DNA of 64,000 bases, from assembly GCA_003024785.1 (NCBI GenBank), contig PUQB01000065.1, positions 1-64,000 on the forward strand, written 5' to 3'. Under the pieces are notes generated by a model, which saw only the letters and a program-made list of their open reading frames with translations, was not told where the DNA came from and did not search any database. Both the position numbers and the translations under genes were made by a program. Shown here in pieces: positions 32,000 to 43,632 of this stretch (position 1 is its first letter; each line of letters opens with the position of its first letter). The stretch is from Selaginella tamariscina. Taxonomy: Eukaryota > Streptophyta > Lycopodiopsida > Selaginellales > Selaginellaceae.

Positions 32000-34150
32000 C
32001 TGCCTTAACCATATAGCCTCACAAGTTGCTAAAGTCGTCCCCATGTATACTTAAGTACTGCTTGAGGTTGTAATATTTTGTTGTCACTTGTTGGGGTTGT
32101 TGGACAAGTAATTGCTGCATTACCCATGCTAAAACAATAGTGTGATGTGATATCCTCGTGTCTATATATGAGAACTTGAGAAGTTTGATGTACTTAGCTA
32201 TACCGTGTTGATAAACCAACGACAGATCTACAATTCCCTTTAGGTAGCATAATATATGCTTGATTAACACAATTTCCTTTAGGTAGCATAATATACGCTT
32301 GATATTATGCATGACTGTTAATCTATGATCCCAACATAGGTTCTTCATAAATTGTGAGACGTGTCCGACAACATAGGCAATCGACATCATCAGGTAGATC
32401 AAACTGCCTACTACTTAGCGATAAGGAACTTTGGCCATCTTCACTCTCTATTGCTCAGTCTCTAGACACATCTTTTTGATAAGTGCACATTTGATAACAT
32501 TGTTGTTGGTGAAGAATTCATATTGCTCAACCCAAACCTATCTTGAATATATTGCTGTTGTGATCAAGTCATGACCCAATCACCTTGTAGCACTTGAATA
32601 CCCAAGCAATAATTTATCTTGCTAAGGTAAGTCATCTTGAACTTGTGCTTAAGTTTTACTTAATCTTTAGCATGAGTATTGAGTTACTCAATAAAAATGC
32701 ATAGACTACTACAATGACAAGTTACTCCCTAACAAGCCCAATATAAACATTAGTATTAGCATCACTCTTGCTGAAGGCTTGCTTGTTGAAGAAGTTGTCA
32801 ATTTACTTATACCAAGCTCGTGGACTTTGCTTCATCTCGTAGAAGGACTTCAACAGCTTGTATACTTGCTTGTCTCCTCCTCAAGCTTAAAACTCTTTGG
32901 CATAGTGAGGTACACCTCCTTGAGGTAGCTATACAGAAACTTTGTTTTCACGTCCAATTGCTTCACCTCCAAAGTAAATTGCACATCTAGCGCCATTAGG
33001 GGACAAATAGATACAAGTTTAACCACTGGCAAATAAGTCTCTGTAAAGTCCACTCCCTCCACATGAGAAATCCATGTGCAACCAAGTAGGCTTTATCCCT
33101 CAGGCTAGCCATCTGGACATGGCTTGATCTTGAACATCCACTTTGTTCCTGTCTAGTGGGTCTCAGGTACCATGAGGAGTACCTTGTTCTTGTAATGTTG
33201 TTTATCTCATTGTCCATTGTTGCCTTCCACATAGCTGTATCTAGGCTTTGCATCACTTATTAAAAAGTCTATGGCACACAATGTCTAGAAATAACATCTA
33301 CTACAAAGTAGAAAGCCTAGTGCTAATTGTGAGTGCTCTCAAGACTCTCAATGAGATGCTACCAAAAATTGTCTACATAGCTATCTGCTCACGGTATTGT
33401 TGGCCTCTCTTCATGGGGATGGGAATCTGTGAAAACTAATGAGGTGTTGGAGCTTGGGGTTGTGGGAACATAGGAGCTTTTGTCCCTAGACCCTGACCTT
33501 GGTCCTTCTCCTACTATTGGCACGTTATTGCTCACTAAAGGATTACAGATGGAAGAGGCATGGTCGCTAAAATTGCCAATTTGCGACCTACTCCCCTAGC
33601 ACCCGATTCATCCCTTCTCCCCTTGGTTATACTAGCCCTGCTCCCCCTAACTATCATGTTGCTGAAAACTTTAGCTATGAGGCACCATCCTCTTGTTGTC
33701 ATAATCGTCCTATTTTGGCTACCTTGTTCAGTTACCATAAGTTTGGGACTCATTAAAAATAATGTCTAACAACAATCAACATGTATTGAGGTTGAGGAGT
33801 TTGTAAGCCTTGCTTTCCTCACTATAGCCCAGGAGAACAATATGTTTAGATTGGGGTGCCATTTCCACCTCCCATCCTCAAGTACAAGAGCATATGCCAT
33901 TATGCCATATAGCTAAAAACCTTTAAGTTGAAGCCTCTGACCAATCAACATCTCCTATGGTGTTTTGCCTTGCTCCATAGCAACTATTGGAGCTTGGTTG
34001 TGGAGATAAGTAGTTGTTACCAATGTGTCATCTCAATATGTGTTGGAGAGGTCTAAATCTTGGAGCATCTTGCGAGTACACTCCACTAATGTCCTCTTCA
34101 TTCTCTCTGCTACATTGTTCTACTCATGAGTATTGTCACGACCTTGTGCA
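32000..34150 (-). mobile_element. Decayed Copia-type retrotransposon fragment
   Basis: On the minus strand, in order: the integrase end (AERMKRTLVECTRKMLQD, YLHNQAPIVAMEQGKTP, LIGQRLQLKGF, 34130-33830), the RT start (MWKATMDNEINNITR, 33235), GVDFTETYLPVVKLVSI with LEVKQLDVKTKFLYSYLKEV (33060-32900) and the C-terminal RT/RNase H region (AYVVGHVSQFMKN, CWDHRLTVMHNIKRILCYL, 32380-32270). The order integrase before RT is diagnostic of Copia. Stops and frameshifts are everywhere, and the catalytic YVDD block is not preserved as read. The 5' part is cut off near the family A LTR at 34309. Confidence 0.75.
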
Positions 34151-34308
34151 AAAGGCGAAACCTTTAGAACAAGGGCAGAACCTTTGAGTTGAAAGGAGGA
34201 GATTGTATTCAAGAGAGAAATGAATACAAAATGAAATATAAGGTCGAAGACTGATGTTGAATGATTATGAGAAACCTAGAACTGGAACCTTATTTATATA
34301 TCTGAGGT
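34151..34308 (-). other. Copia leader or LTR remnant
   Basis: Read on the minus strand it contains TATATAAATAAGGTTCCAG, a TATA-like core, and an AATACAATCTCC stretch typical of Copia LTR R/U5 regions. This is a pattern-based guess. Confidence 0.3.
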
Positions 34309-35293
34309 TGTCATAGTTTTTACTATGACTCGACCCTTTACTTTGGGGTTTGACTGTTGTTACTTACCAAGTTGTGTGGCGAACCCTAGTTGTAGTGAGA
34401 AACAACCCCGCTTAGTGCATTTAGGTGTTTAGGGGTAGTCCGGCCGGCTGTCACTAGGTACCTCGAGAAACTCTAGGCGAAGGTAGTACTTACCCTCTAG
34501 AAAACTCTCCCCCAGTTTGACGTTACAAAAGATAGGTTTTCCGTTAAAAAATAGCTTGTCAAAAAGGGTTAGGGACACCCCTAGGGTTGACCTAACCCTA
34601 GGGTTGCCCTAACCCCACGCCCTAATACCCCCCCCTAGGGTTAGGTTTAGGGTTAAGTTAGGACAACCATTTTCTCTAAGGGCTGGCATTTCCGTGCCAA
34701 CCCACTTACTCATTTAGGTAAACAGGGGGGGGGGAGGGTCCGTCACATAAATAAGGTAGAGTATATGTAGTGAGGCTTCCTGGGTTCAAGAGAGAGCTCG
34801 TTAACCTCCTACCGGTGCAAGTTAAGCTTGTGTCGTCAAGGTGCAACCCTCCGTTGTGCCGCCCAAACTTCCACACGACAGGGGTACAACCCACCCTAGG
34901 GTTAGACTATCCTTATCGTTGGCAGGATCTTGCCTTTGAGATAGGGGCACGTCACTTCCAAGGAGTTAGTCAGATTCCTTGGTCCGAAAACCTGCCCGCA
35001 AGCTCAAAGACATTGCCCGAGTTCACGTTCTGCAAAACTAGTGGTTGAGGCCTTGCTCCGGCCGCCTCAACCACGCCAAGCTAGGAACGACACCTAAAGC
35101 TCGGCTAGTCCGTGTATCCTGATTCACAAGGTGAGTCTCGTTTGTGGACTTAGTCAGCTAGGGGTTTGACTTCCTAAGGCTTGGGTTCCTAATACGGGTT
35201 ACTTTACCAGGTTCTGTGGGGTTTCCAAGAGAGGGGATTCCATGGTTGGCACCTGGCAAGCCGCCTTTGTGGCACCAGGTAAAAACTCTGACA
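34309..35293 (+). repeat. Family A LTR 1
   Basis: 985 bp, TGTCATAG...CTCTGACA. It opens with a perfect hairpin (GTCATAGT, TTTT, ACTATGAC). It keeps a 41-base segment near 34352 that LTRs 2 and 3 have lost, has a telomere-like stretch (CTAACCCTAGGG, GGTTTAGGGTTA, 34565-34660), and a run of Gs before a TATA-like core. Confidence 0.9.
34746..34756 (+). promoter_or_regulatory. Possible LTR core promoter
   Basis: CATAAATAAGG follows a G-rich tract and is kept in every family A LTR (also about 41016, 47269, 53509, and inverted near 61650) and, with changes, in family B. It is a plausible TATA box for the element transcript. Confidence 0.35.
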
Positions 35294-35295
35294 AT

Positions 35296-35307
35296 TGGTA
35301 TCGGAGC
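35296..35307 (+). promoter_or_regulatory. Primer-binding site, family A copy 1
   Basis: TGGTATCGGAGC lies two bases past the LTR end. It is one base from the initiator tRNA-Met site and identical in copies 2 and 3. Confidence 0.75.
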
Positions 35308-35620
35308 AAGTTCTCTGCGGTCAGTAGGATTGCCTTAAGTCGTAGGGTGTTTCAATGGTCAGATAACTCTAAATTCTTGTTATATTCTATTGCTTTCGGT
35401 TGACATGTTTGTATTTTGCGTAGAGAGTTTGATCTTGTGTGAGTTGTCAAACTTCGGAGAAACTTGCTCAGTGAGTCGGTGTGAGATTCTAGGTATGTCC
35501 GAAAGTCTTATGCTAGTTTAAATTGATGTGTGTGGGTGTACAACCTGTGCAGGGTGTTTCCAATTTCACATTGGGAATATTCCAAGCATATTCTCCGAGT
35601 GTTGACACTAGGGTTCAATA

Positions 35621-37368
35621 CGATGAGCAAGAGAAAGCAACCAGAGCCTAAGGCAGAGAGGGTTGGCGAGAAATAATGATGGATGCTCTAAACGAACTCC
35701 GAGGGGATGTTTTGGGGTTGAACGACCGAATCGATAATGTTGCCGTTCGGATTCCGACGAATATTGCAGTGCCAAATGTTCCACAACAAGACACATGGAA
35801 AAAGAAGAAGAAGCATGACTCAGAGTCAGGTTCCTCTAAATCAGATTCTTCGACGGAAGTAGGGGTGGAGGTCCCAGTAAATTCAAACCGGTAAAGCTTT
35901 TGAATTTTATGGGTTCAAAGGATTACAAGGTTTTGGATGACTGGTTGTATGATATGGAAAGCTATTTCGAGGCTGCTTCCGTGAGAAAGACAGAAAAGGT
36001 TGCATGTGCCAAGCAGTTTCTTAAAGAAGAAGCTAAGACTTGGTGGCGAATTGTTGAAGGTGAACATGGATACCGAAACAGCTGGAAGCACATGAAAAAG
36101 AAGATCAAAAAGCAGTATATGCTGGATAATCTCGGTTTGCGATTGCGTGCTGACCTGGCACTTTGTCAACAGGGAGTTCAGGGAAGTCCAATGGACCACG
36201 TTTATCGATTTGAAAGTGTACAGCGATTGGTGCCAAATATGAGTGATGATGAAGCTCGAAGTTGCTTCATGGCTAGCTTGAATGAGAAGACGCGAAGAGA
36301 AATCTTAAGGTACAAGCCAACAAGCTATTGGGAATGTCAAGAGGCTGCTCAAAAGGTTGCTTATGGCATGTCGTTAGAAGACTTGTACAAAGGGGAGGAA
36401 GCAAAACCTAAACCAAGGAAGTTTCCTCCAAAGTCTGGGTTCAGAAGGTTTGATAGGCGACCAGACCAATCGCCATCAATTCAAAGTGCAAGTCCCTTTG
36501 TCGGCAATTCCAAGTTTTCGGACACATTAAGACCCACCGAATTTCGGAAACCATTGGCGTTACCACCTCCTCAGCAGGCCAAAGGATCGGCTCCAAAGTC
36601 TGCTCCCCCGCGTTCCGCAAGCGGGGTTGTGAAATGTTATAATTGTAACAAGCCTGGTCATTTTGCTAAAGAGTGTCAGGCACCCTCACAACAATCAGGA
36701 CATTTCAAGGCAATGGTAGAAAAGGAAGTTGCTGAACCAGAAACGCTTGAAGATCCGGAAGATGAGTCAGAAGAGGTAATGTTGTGCCAGACACAACTTG
36801 CCTTATTCGCTATTCAAGACAAAACTGACCCTTTGCTATATTTGATAGGAAGGATACGAGGGGACCGAGTCCGAATAATGATCGATACTGGAGCAACATA
36901 CAACTTCATATCGACAAGTCTAGCTCGTCGATTGAATTTGGATATAATAAAGATGTGTGAAATAAAGATCAATTTTGGCAAAGGTTTTCAAAATATTAAT
37001 AATATAGCAAGGCAGTTCCTGTCCAAATCAAAGAATGGAAGGCTAAGCTAGACTTAGTTGTCTTGAATATGACAGGGTTCGACGTTGTTTTGGGTATGGA
37101 ATGGTTCCATAAACATGTAATCAAAATGAGGGGTTCTGGAGACAATCGGATCACGCTTGTAGCAGATAAAGAGGACATTAAAAAGACCACGCTCAAAATG
37201 GAAACGCTAACTGATAAGGATTGGAATTCTATGTTCCTTACCTTAACTCAGTTGCATAAGGCAGTTAGACATCAAGAACGTGTGTTTCTTGCAATGGTTT
37301 TGGATACTGGTGAAGTCAAAATAGGAGATGGTCAAGAATCTGTTCTTAAGCCTATTTTGGAAGCTTGA
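35621..37368 (+). pseudogene. Gag-protease of family A copy 1
   Basis: The likely start is MSKRKQPEPKAER at 35621, but a stop follows after 17 codons in all three array copies. Gag resumes as MMDALNELRGDVLGLNDRID (35676) and, after a frame change near 35890, as a 383-codon ORF from 35900: the capsid core (AKTWWRIVEGEHGYRNSWKH, then VYRFESVQRLVPNMSDDEAR), a zinc knuckle CYNCNKPGHFAKEC (residues 246-259) and the protease motif IMIDTGATYNFIS (327-339). One G lost at about 37010 (AAGGCAG; AAGGGCAG in copies 2 and 3) shifts the frame. Protease continues in 37063-37368 (FDVVLGMEWFHKHVI). Confidence 0.85.
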
Positions 37369-38700
37369 ACATGTTTAAGGATGTGTTGCCAGAAGACTTG
37401 CCGCCCGAGTTACCTCCACGTCGAGTTGTGGACCACAGATAGAGATTTTGCCAGGTTCGTCTCCACCGGCAAGAGCCCCATATCGGTTGAATCCTCAAGA
37501 GTTAGTAGAATTGAAGAGACAGCTGACAGAATTGATTGGTCGAGGACACATTCGACCTAGTCGATGCCGTATGGTGCACCTATCTTGTTTGTAATGAAAA
37601 AGGATGGTACGATGCGAATGTGTGTGGACTATCGAGCGCTGAACGCGATAACTATCAAAAATAAGTATCCTCTTCCACGAGTGGACGACTTATTTGATAG
37701 GCTATCAAAGCAAAGTATTTTTCAAGAATAGACTTGAGATCGGGGTACCATCAGATTCGGGTAGCAGAGAATGACATTGAGAAGACCGCTTTTCGAACGC
37801 GTTATGGATCATTTGAGTTTCTAGTCTTACCATTCGGGTTGTGCAATGCTCCAGCAACTTTTTGCACAATGATGGATGATGTGTTTAGAGACTATCTAGA
37901 CGAGTTCGTAGTGGTGTATATTGATGACATTCTGATTTTCAGTTCGACAATTGAGGAACATGTGGAACACTTAGAAAAAGTGTTTCAGAGGTTGAGAGAG
38001 AACCAATTGTATGCTAAAGAAAGCAAGTGCGCATTTGGTCAAACCAAGATAGATTTCTTGGGACACTTGATCTCAGGTGGGGAGGTTGCCATGGACCCAA
38101 AGAAAATTCAAGCTATTACAGTGGATGACTTTAAAAGATGTGCATGAAGTTAGATCATTTCTTGGTCTGACAGGGTATTACCGAAGATTCATAAAGGGTT
38201 ACTCGAAATAGCGGCCCCATTGACAGATCTTACGAAAAACATTCCATGGCATTGGACTCCAGAGTGCCAACGTGCGTTCGTCAAACTCAAAGAGGCTATC
38301 TCTTCTGAGCCAGTTTTGCAGTTGCCCATCTTTGAAGATCCCTTTGAAGTAGAATGTGACGCTTCCGACTTTGCAATTGGTGGTGTATTGCAACAGAAAG
38401 GACATCCAGTGTCCTTTTTCTCGAAGAAGTTAGATGCCGCAAACTCGATGGCCTACTCACGAAAAGGAGATGTATGCTATTGTTGCTTCCTTGGAGTATT
38501 GGCGTCATTATCTTCCAAGTCATGGCACTGTGGTTTGGACAGATAGTGTAACTCTAAGGTATTTTGAAACGCAGCCGAAGCTATCGCCGAAGTATGCTAG
38601 ATGGCAGCAGAAGTTGGCACGATTTCAGCCTGAAATCAACATAAAGCGGGAAAGGACAATGTGGTAGCTGATGCACTCAGTAGAAAGGGTCATCTTCGAT
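37369..38700 (+). pseudogene. RT-RNase H of family A copy 1
   Basis: Short frames join to give a Ty3 RT: LPEDLPPELPPRRVVDH (37388), APYRLNPQELVELKRQL (37475), [17 protein letters not shown] (37600), then the ORF at 37734-38147 with [35 protein letters not shown] and catalytic YIDD at 37917-37928. RNase H follows with PFEVECDASDFAIGGVLQQK (38338), then TDSVTLRYFETQPKLSPKYA and the [10 protein letters not shown] equivalent in a broken frame (38660). At least six single-base lesions separate the pieces, many of them in homopolymers. Confidence 0.85.
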
Positions 38701-40269
38701 TATGTCAGCACCCATGTCAACTTTGGTGGATGAATTTGTGACGGCGTATCCTCAGGACAAGTTTGCTAAGGAGGCTTTGAGCCTGGTGGCAAAGAGGAAA
38801 CAAGTTCATCAGTTACGAAGAGATGGTAATATTCCAGCAGGAATAGAAAGTCGAATGGATGCACTCAAACAGGCACATTTTGCGGTACGAGATGGAGTTC
38901 TTTATTATAAAGAAAAGAGACTCTATGTTCCAGAAGGGACATGGAGGGAGAGGCTGTTAAGAGAGCATCACGATGTTCCTTTGGCAGGACATGGTGGAAG
39001 GCATAAGACGTTGGCTTTGTTGAAGCAGGGATTCTATTGGCCGGGTATGATAGATGATGTTGCCAAGTATGTCAAGACATGCCCCACATGTCAACAAGTA
39101 AAGAGCGATCGCAAAAACGAGCTGGGAAGTTGCAGTGTATACCGATTCCAGAGCGGCCATTTCAAAGTGTTACTTTGGACTTTATCATGGGATTGCCAAA
39201 ATCTTGTGGTTTTAATGCGCTCATGGTGGTAGTCGATCGGTTTTCAAAGGTTGCTCATTTCATTCCAACTGTAGAGACAGTGAATGCAATTCAAGCAGCG
39301 AAGTTGTTCTTCCACGAAGTCATAAGAGTGCGCGGACTACCGGAAACCATGATCTCAGATCGGGATCCTCGGTTTACGGGAAGTTTTGGGGACATTGTTT
39401 AAGCAGTTTGGTACGATGCTCAAGTTCAGTACAGCTTACCATCCGCAAACTGATGGTCAAACGGAGAGGGTGAACCGACAAGTCGAGGACTATCTCAGAT
39501 GCTATGTTCAAGGTGATCAACTTGATTGGGCTGAACACTTAGATATGGCTGAGATATGTTACAATAACTCGACGCACACTGCAATCGGATGTAGCCCGAT
39601 GGAAGTGTTAACTGGGAATAAGGGTGGTATTCCTCAGAGTATGGTGTTACCGAAAGACGATAGCAATCGAGTTCCATCTGTAGCAGAGTTCACGGGACAA
39701 TTGTATCGAACATGGGAAGCTGCTCGTCAAGCGATGGCTGCAGCAGGAAAGGTATCGTCAGCAGTACGATAAACATCGGCGGGATGTAGAGTATCAGGTT
39801 GGGGATATGGTATTGTTGAGTACCAAAAACCTGAAGGTTCCAACACTCTTTCGAGGAAGTTTCTATCGCACTACATAGGTCCATACAAGGTGGTGAAGCA
39901 AGTAGGGAAAGTGGCTTATGAGTTAGATCTTCCTCCGGAGTTGGGAACAATACACAATGTGTTTCATGTCAATTTACTCGAGCCATTCCACAAGGATGAG
40001 AAACATCCGCAGAGATATGAAAACTTACGTCCGCTTCCTGAGCTGGTCGGCGAATGAAGGAGTTCGAAGTTGAGTCGATATTGGATGCAAAGGATATTAA
40101 ACGCCGAGGGACGCGAAAACGTAAACGAGAATATCTTGTTAAGTGGAAGGGTTACCCGGCATGCGAGTCGACATGGGAACCATTGGATAATCTACAGAAC
40201 GCGATGGAGATAGTGAAGGAGTTTGAGGCAAGGTCTCAAACTGTTAGTAATGATGATAGAATAAAGTGA
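38701..40269 (+). pseudogene. Integrase-chromodomain of family A copy 1
   Basis: The HHCC domain (REHHDVPLAGHGGRHKTLAL, CPTCQQVK) lies in ORF 38702-39232. The DDE core reads TLDFIMGLPKSCGFNALMVV (39175), SDRDPRFTGSF (39357) and TDGQTERVNRQVEDYL (39452) across frames. GPY/F (HYIGPYKVVKQVGKVAYELD, 39870) and HNVFHVNLLEPF follow. ORF 40054-40269 is a clean chromodomain: EFEVESILDAK, REYLVKWKGYPACESTWEPL, then EIVKEFEAR. Chromodomains read histone marks and steer integration to heterochromatin. Of the three array copies only this one has the whole chromodomain in a single frame. Confidence 0.85.
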
Positions 40270-40626
40270 ACTTATTTCTTATTAACCTAGGGGCCGACAG
40301 ACAACCTTAACTAGAGGCCTCCAATATAAATTCTAGTTAACTTAAAGAAATTAACTAACTTGTTGTCTGTGTCGGGTGACAGACTTTGCAGACGTGCAAA
40401 AGGTCTCCAAGTGACTTCTTGTCGCAGGTGGTGCCTCCGGCAGCTGAGTTGTCGCTCAGTGAACGACGGTTCTGAAGTACTTGGCTTCGCGTAATGCAAG
40501 GGGGGTAATAAAACTTGTGAACTTTTTGGCTGACTCCGCATAGAGTGATTAGTGTTAGTTTTCAGTTAATTTTTTCTAACCTAGTCTAGTCTTGGAGTTA
40601 GACGTCAACGAGGACGTTGACATTTC

Positions 40627-40640
40627 AAAGGCGGGGAGTG
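40627..40640 (+). promoter_or_regulatory. Polypurine tract, family A copy 1
   Basis: AAAGGCGGGGAGTG directly precedes LTR 2. The same sequence stands at 46883-46896 and 53086-53099 before LTRs 3 and 4. Confidence 0.75.
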
Positions 40641-41563
40641 TGTCATAGTTTTTACTATGACTCGACCCTTTACTTTGGGGTTTGACTGAGAAACAGCCCC
40701 GCTTAGTGCACTTAGGTGTTTAGGGGTAGTCCGGCCGGCTGTCACTAGGTACCTCGAGAAACTCTAGGCGAAGGTAATACTTACCCTCTAGAAAACTCTC
40801 CCCCAGTTTGATGTTACAAAAGATAGGTTTTCCGTTAAAAATAGCTTGTCAAAAAGGGTCAGGGACACCCTAGGGTTGCCTTAACCCCACGCCCTAATAC
40901 CCCCCCTAGGGGTTAGGTTTAGGGTTAGGTTAGGACAACCATTTTCTCTAAGGGCTGGCATTTCCGTGCCAACCCACTTACTCATTTAGGTAAAACAGGG
41001 GGGGGGGGGTCCGTCACATAAATAAGGTAGAGTATATGTAGTGAGGCTTCCTGGGTTCAAAAGAGAGCTCGTTAACCTCCTACCGGTGCAAGCTAAGCTT
41101 GTGTCGTCAAGGTGCAACCCTCCGTTGTGCCGCCCAAACTTCCACACGACAGGGGTACAACCCACCCTAGGGTTAGACTATCCTTATCGTTGGCAGGATC
41201 TTGCCTTTGAGATAGGGGCACGTCACTTCCAAGGAGTTAGTCAGATTCCTTGGTCCGAAAACCTGCCCGCAAGCTCAAAGACATTGCCCGAGTTCACGTT
41301 CCGCAAAACTAGTGGTTGAGGCCTTGCTCCGGCCGCCTCAACCACGCCAAGCTAGGAACGACACCTAAAGCTCGGCTAGTCCGTGTATCCTGATTCACAA
41401 GGTGAGTCTCGTTTGTGGACTTAGTCAGCTAGGGGTTTGACTTCCTAAGGCTTGGGTTCCTAATACGGGTTACTTTACCAGTTCCGTGGGGTTTCCAAGA
41501 GAGGGGATTCCAGGGTTGGCACCTGGCAAGCCGCCTTTGTGGCACCAGGTAAAAACTCTGACA
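40641..41563 (+). repeat. Family A LTR 2 (shared)
   Basis: 923 bp. It is the 3' LTR of copy 1 and at the same time the 5' LTR of copy 2. It lacks the 41-base segment kept in LTR 1 (GGGTTTGACTGAGAAACAGC at the junction). Confidence 0.9.
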
Positions 41564-41565
41564 AT

Positions 41566-41577
41566 TGGTATCGGAGC
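41566..41577 (+). promoter_or_regulatory. Primer-binding site, family A copy 2
   Basis: TGGTATCGGAGC two bases after LTR 2. Confidence 0.7.
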
Positions 41578-41891
41578 AAGTTCTCTGCGGTCAGTAGGAT
41601 TGCCTTAAGTCGTAGGGTGTTTCAATGGTCAGATAACTCTAAATTCTTGTTATATTCTATTGCTTTCGGTTGACATGTTTGTATTTTGCGTAGAGAGTTT
41701 GATCTTGTGAGTTGTCAAACTTCGGAGAACACTTGCTCAGTGAGTCGGTGTGAGATTCTAGGTATGTCCGAAAGTCTTATGCTAGTTTAAATTGATGTGT
41801 GTGGGTGTACAACCTGTGCAGGGTGTTTCCAATTTCACATTGGGAATATTCCAAGCATATTCTCCGAGTGTTGACACTAGGGTTCAATACG

Positions 41892-43632
41892 ATGAGCAAG
41901 AGAAAGCAACCAGAGCCTAAGGCAGAGAGGTTGGCGAGAAATAATGATGGATGCTCTAAACGAACTCCGAGGGATGTTTTGGGTTGAACGACCGAATCGA
42001 TAATGTTGCCGTTCGGATTCCGACGAATATTGCAGTGCCAAATGTTCCACAACAAGACACATGGAAAAAGAAGAAGAAGCATGACTCAGAGTCAGGTTCC
42101 TCTAAATCAGATTCTTCGACGGAAGTAGGGTGGAGGTCCCAGTAAATTCAAACCGGTAAAGCTTTTGAATTTTATGGGTTCAAAGGATTACAAGGTTTTG
42201 GATGACTGGTTGTATGATATGGAAAGCTATTTCGAGGCTGCTTCCGTGAGAAAGACAGAAAAGGTTGCATGTGCCAAGCAGTTTCTTAAAGAAGAAGCTA
42301 AGACTTGGTGGCGAATTGTTGAAGGTGAACATGGATACCGAAACAGCTGGAAGCACATGAAAAAGAAGATCAAAAAGCAGTATATGCTGGATAATCTCGG
42401 TTTGCGATTGCGTGCTGACCTGGCACTTTGTCAACAGGGAGTTCAGGGAAGTCCAATGGACCACGTTTATCGATTTGAAAGTGTACAGCGATTGGTGCCA
42501 AATATGAGTGATGATGAAGCTCGAAGTTGCTTCATGGCTAGCTTGAATGAGAAGACGCGAAGAGAAATCTTAAGGTACAAGCCAACAAGCTATTGGGAAT
42601 GTCAAGAGGCTGCTCAAAAGGTTGCTTATGGCATGTCGTTAGAAGACTTGTACAAAGGGAGGAAGCAAAACCTAAACCAAGGAAGTTTCCTCCAAAGTCT
42701 GGGTTCAGAAGGTTTGATAGGCGACCAGACCAATCGCCATCAATTCGAAGTGCAAGTCCCTTTGTCGGCAATTCCAAGTTTTCGGACACATTAAGACCCA
42801 CCGAATTTCGGAAACCATTGGCGTTACCACCTCCTCAGCAGGCCAAAGGATCGGCTCCAAAGTCTGCTCCCCCGCGTTCCGCAAGCGGGGTTGTGAAATG
42901 TTATAATTGTAACAAGCCTGGTCATTTTGCTAAAGAGTGTCAGGCACCCTCACAACAATCAGGACATTTCAAGGCAATGGTAGAAAAGGAAGTTGCTGAA
43001 CCAGAAACGCTTGAAGATCCGGAAGATGAGTCAGAAGAGGTAATGTTGTGCCAGACACAACTTGCCTTATTCGCTATTCAAGACAAAACTGACCCTTTGC
43101 TATATTTGATAGGAAGGATACGGGGGACCGAGTCCGAATAATGATCGATACTGGAGCAACATACAACTTCATATCGACAAGTCTAGCTCGTCGATTGAAT
43201 TTGGATATAATAAAGATGTGTGAAATAAAGATCAAATTTTGGCAAAGGTTTTCAAAATATTAATAATATAGCAAGGGCAGTTCCTGTCCAAATCAAAGAA
43301 TGGAAGGCTAAGTAGACTTAGTTGTCTTGAATATGACGGGGTTTGACTTTGTTTTGGGTATGGAATGGTTCCATAAACATGTAATCGAAATGAGGGGTTC
43401 TGGAGATAATCGAATCACGCTTGCAGCAGATAAAGAGGACATTAGAAAAACCACGCTCAAAATGGAAACGCTAACTGATAAGGATTGGAATCCTATGTTC
43501 CTTACCTTAACTCAGTTGCGTAAGGCAGTTAGACATCGGGAACGTGTGTTTCTTGCAATGGTTTTGGATACTGGTGAAGTCAAAATAGGAGATGGTCAAG
43601 AATCTGTTCCTAACCTATTTTGGAAGTCTTGA
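41892..43632 (+). pseudogene. Gag-protease of family A copy 2
   Basis: Starts MSKRKQPEPKAERLARNNDG and, because of two lost Gs, the first frame runs on into a non-gag reading (41799-41987). The capsid core is in 42165-42794 and carries the same substituted residues as copy 1 (GEHGYRN, QYMLDNL, VQGSPM, SYWECQ). After a one-base loss near 42660 the zinc knuckle (CYNCNKPGHFAKEC, 42897) lies in the frame 42593-43141. The protease motif is split by a loss near 43125 (GGGGGACC versus GAGGGGACC), and the rest is in 43327-43632. Confidence 0.85.

Noticed and set aside
34770..35048. 92-codon frame starting MRLPGFKRELVNL, repeated in every family A LTR
   Set aside because: It begins with GTG, not ATG, lies in the R/U5 part of the LTR and varies in length between copies through indels. 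Its repetition only reflects the copying of the LTR.
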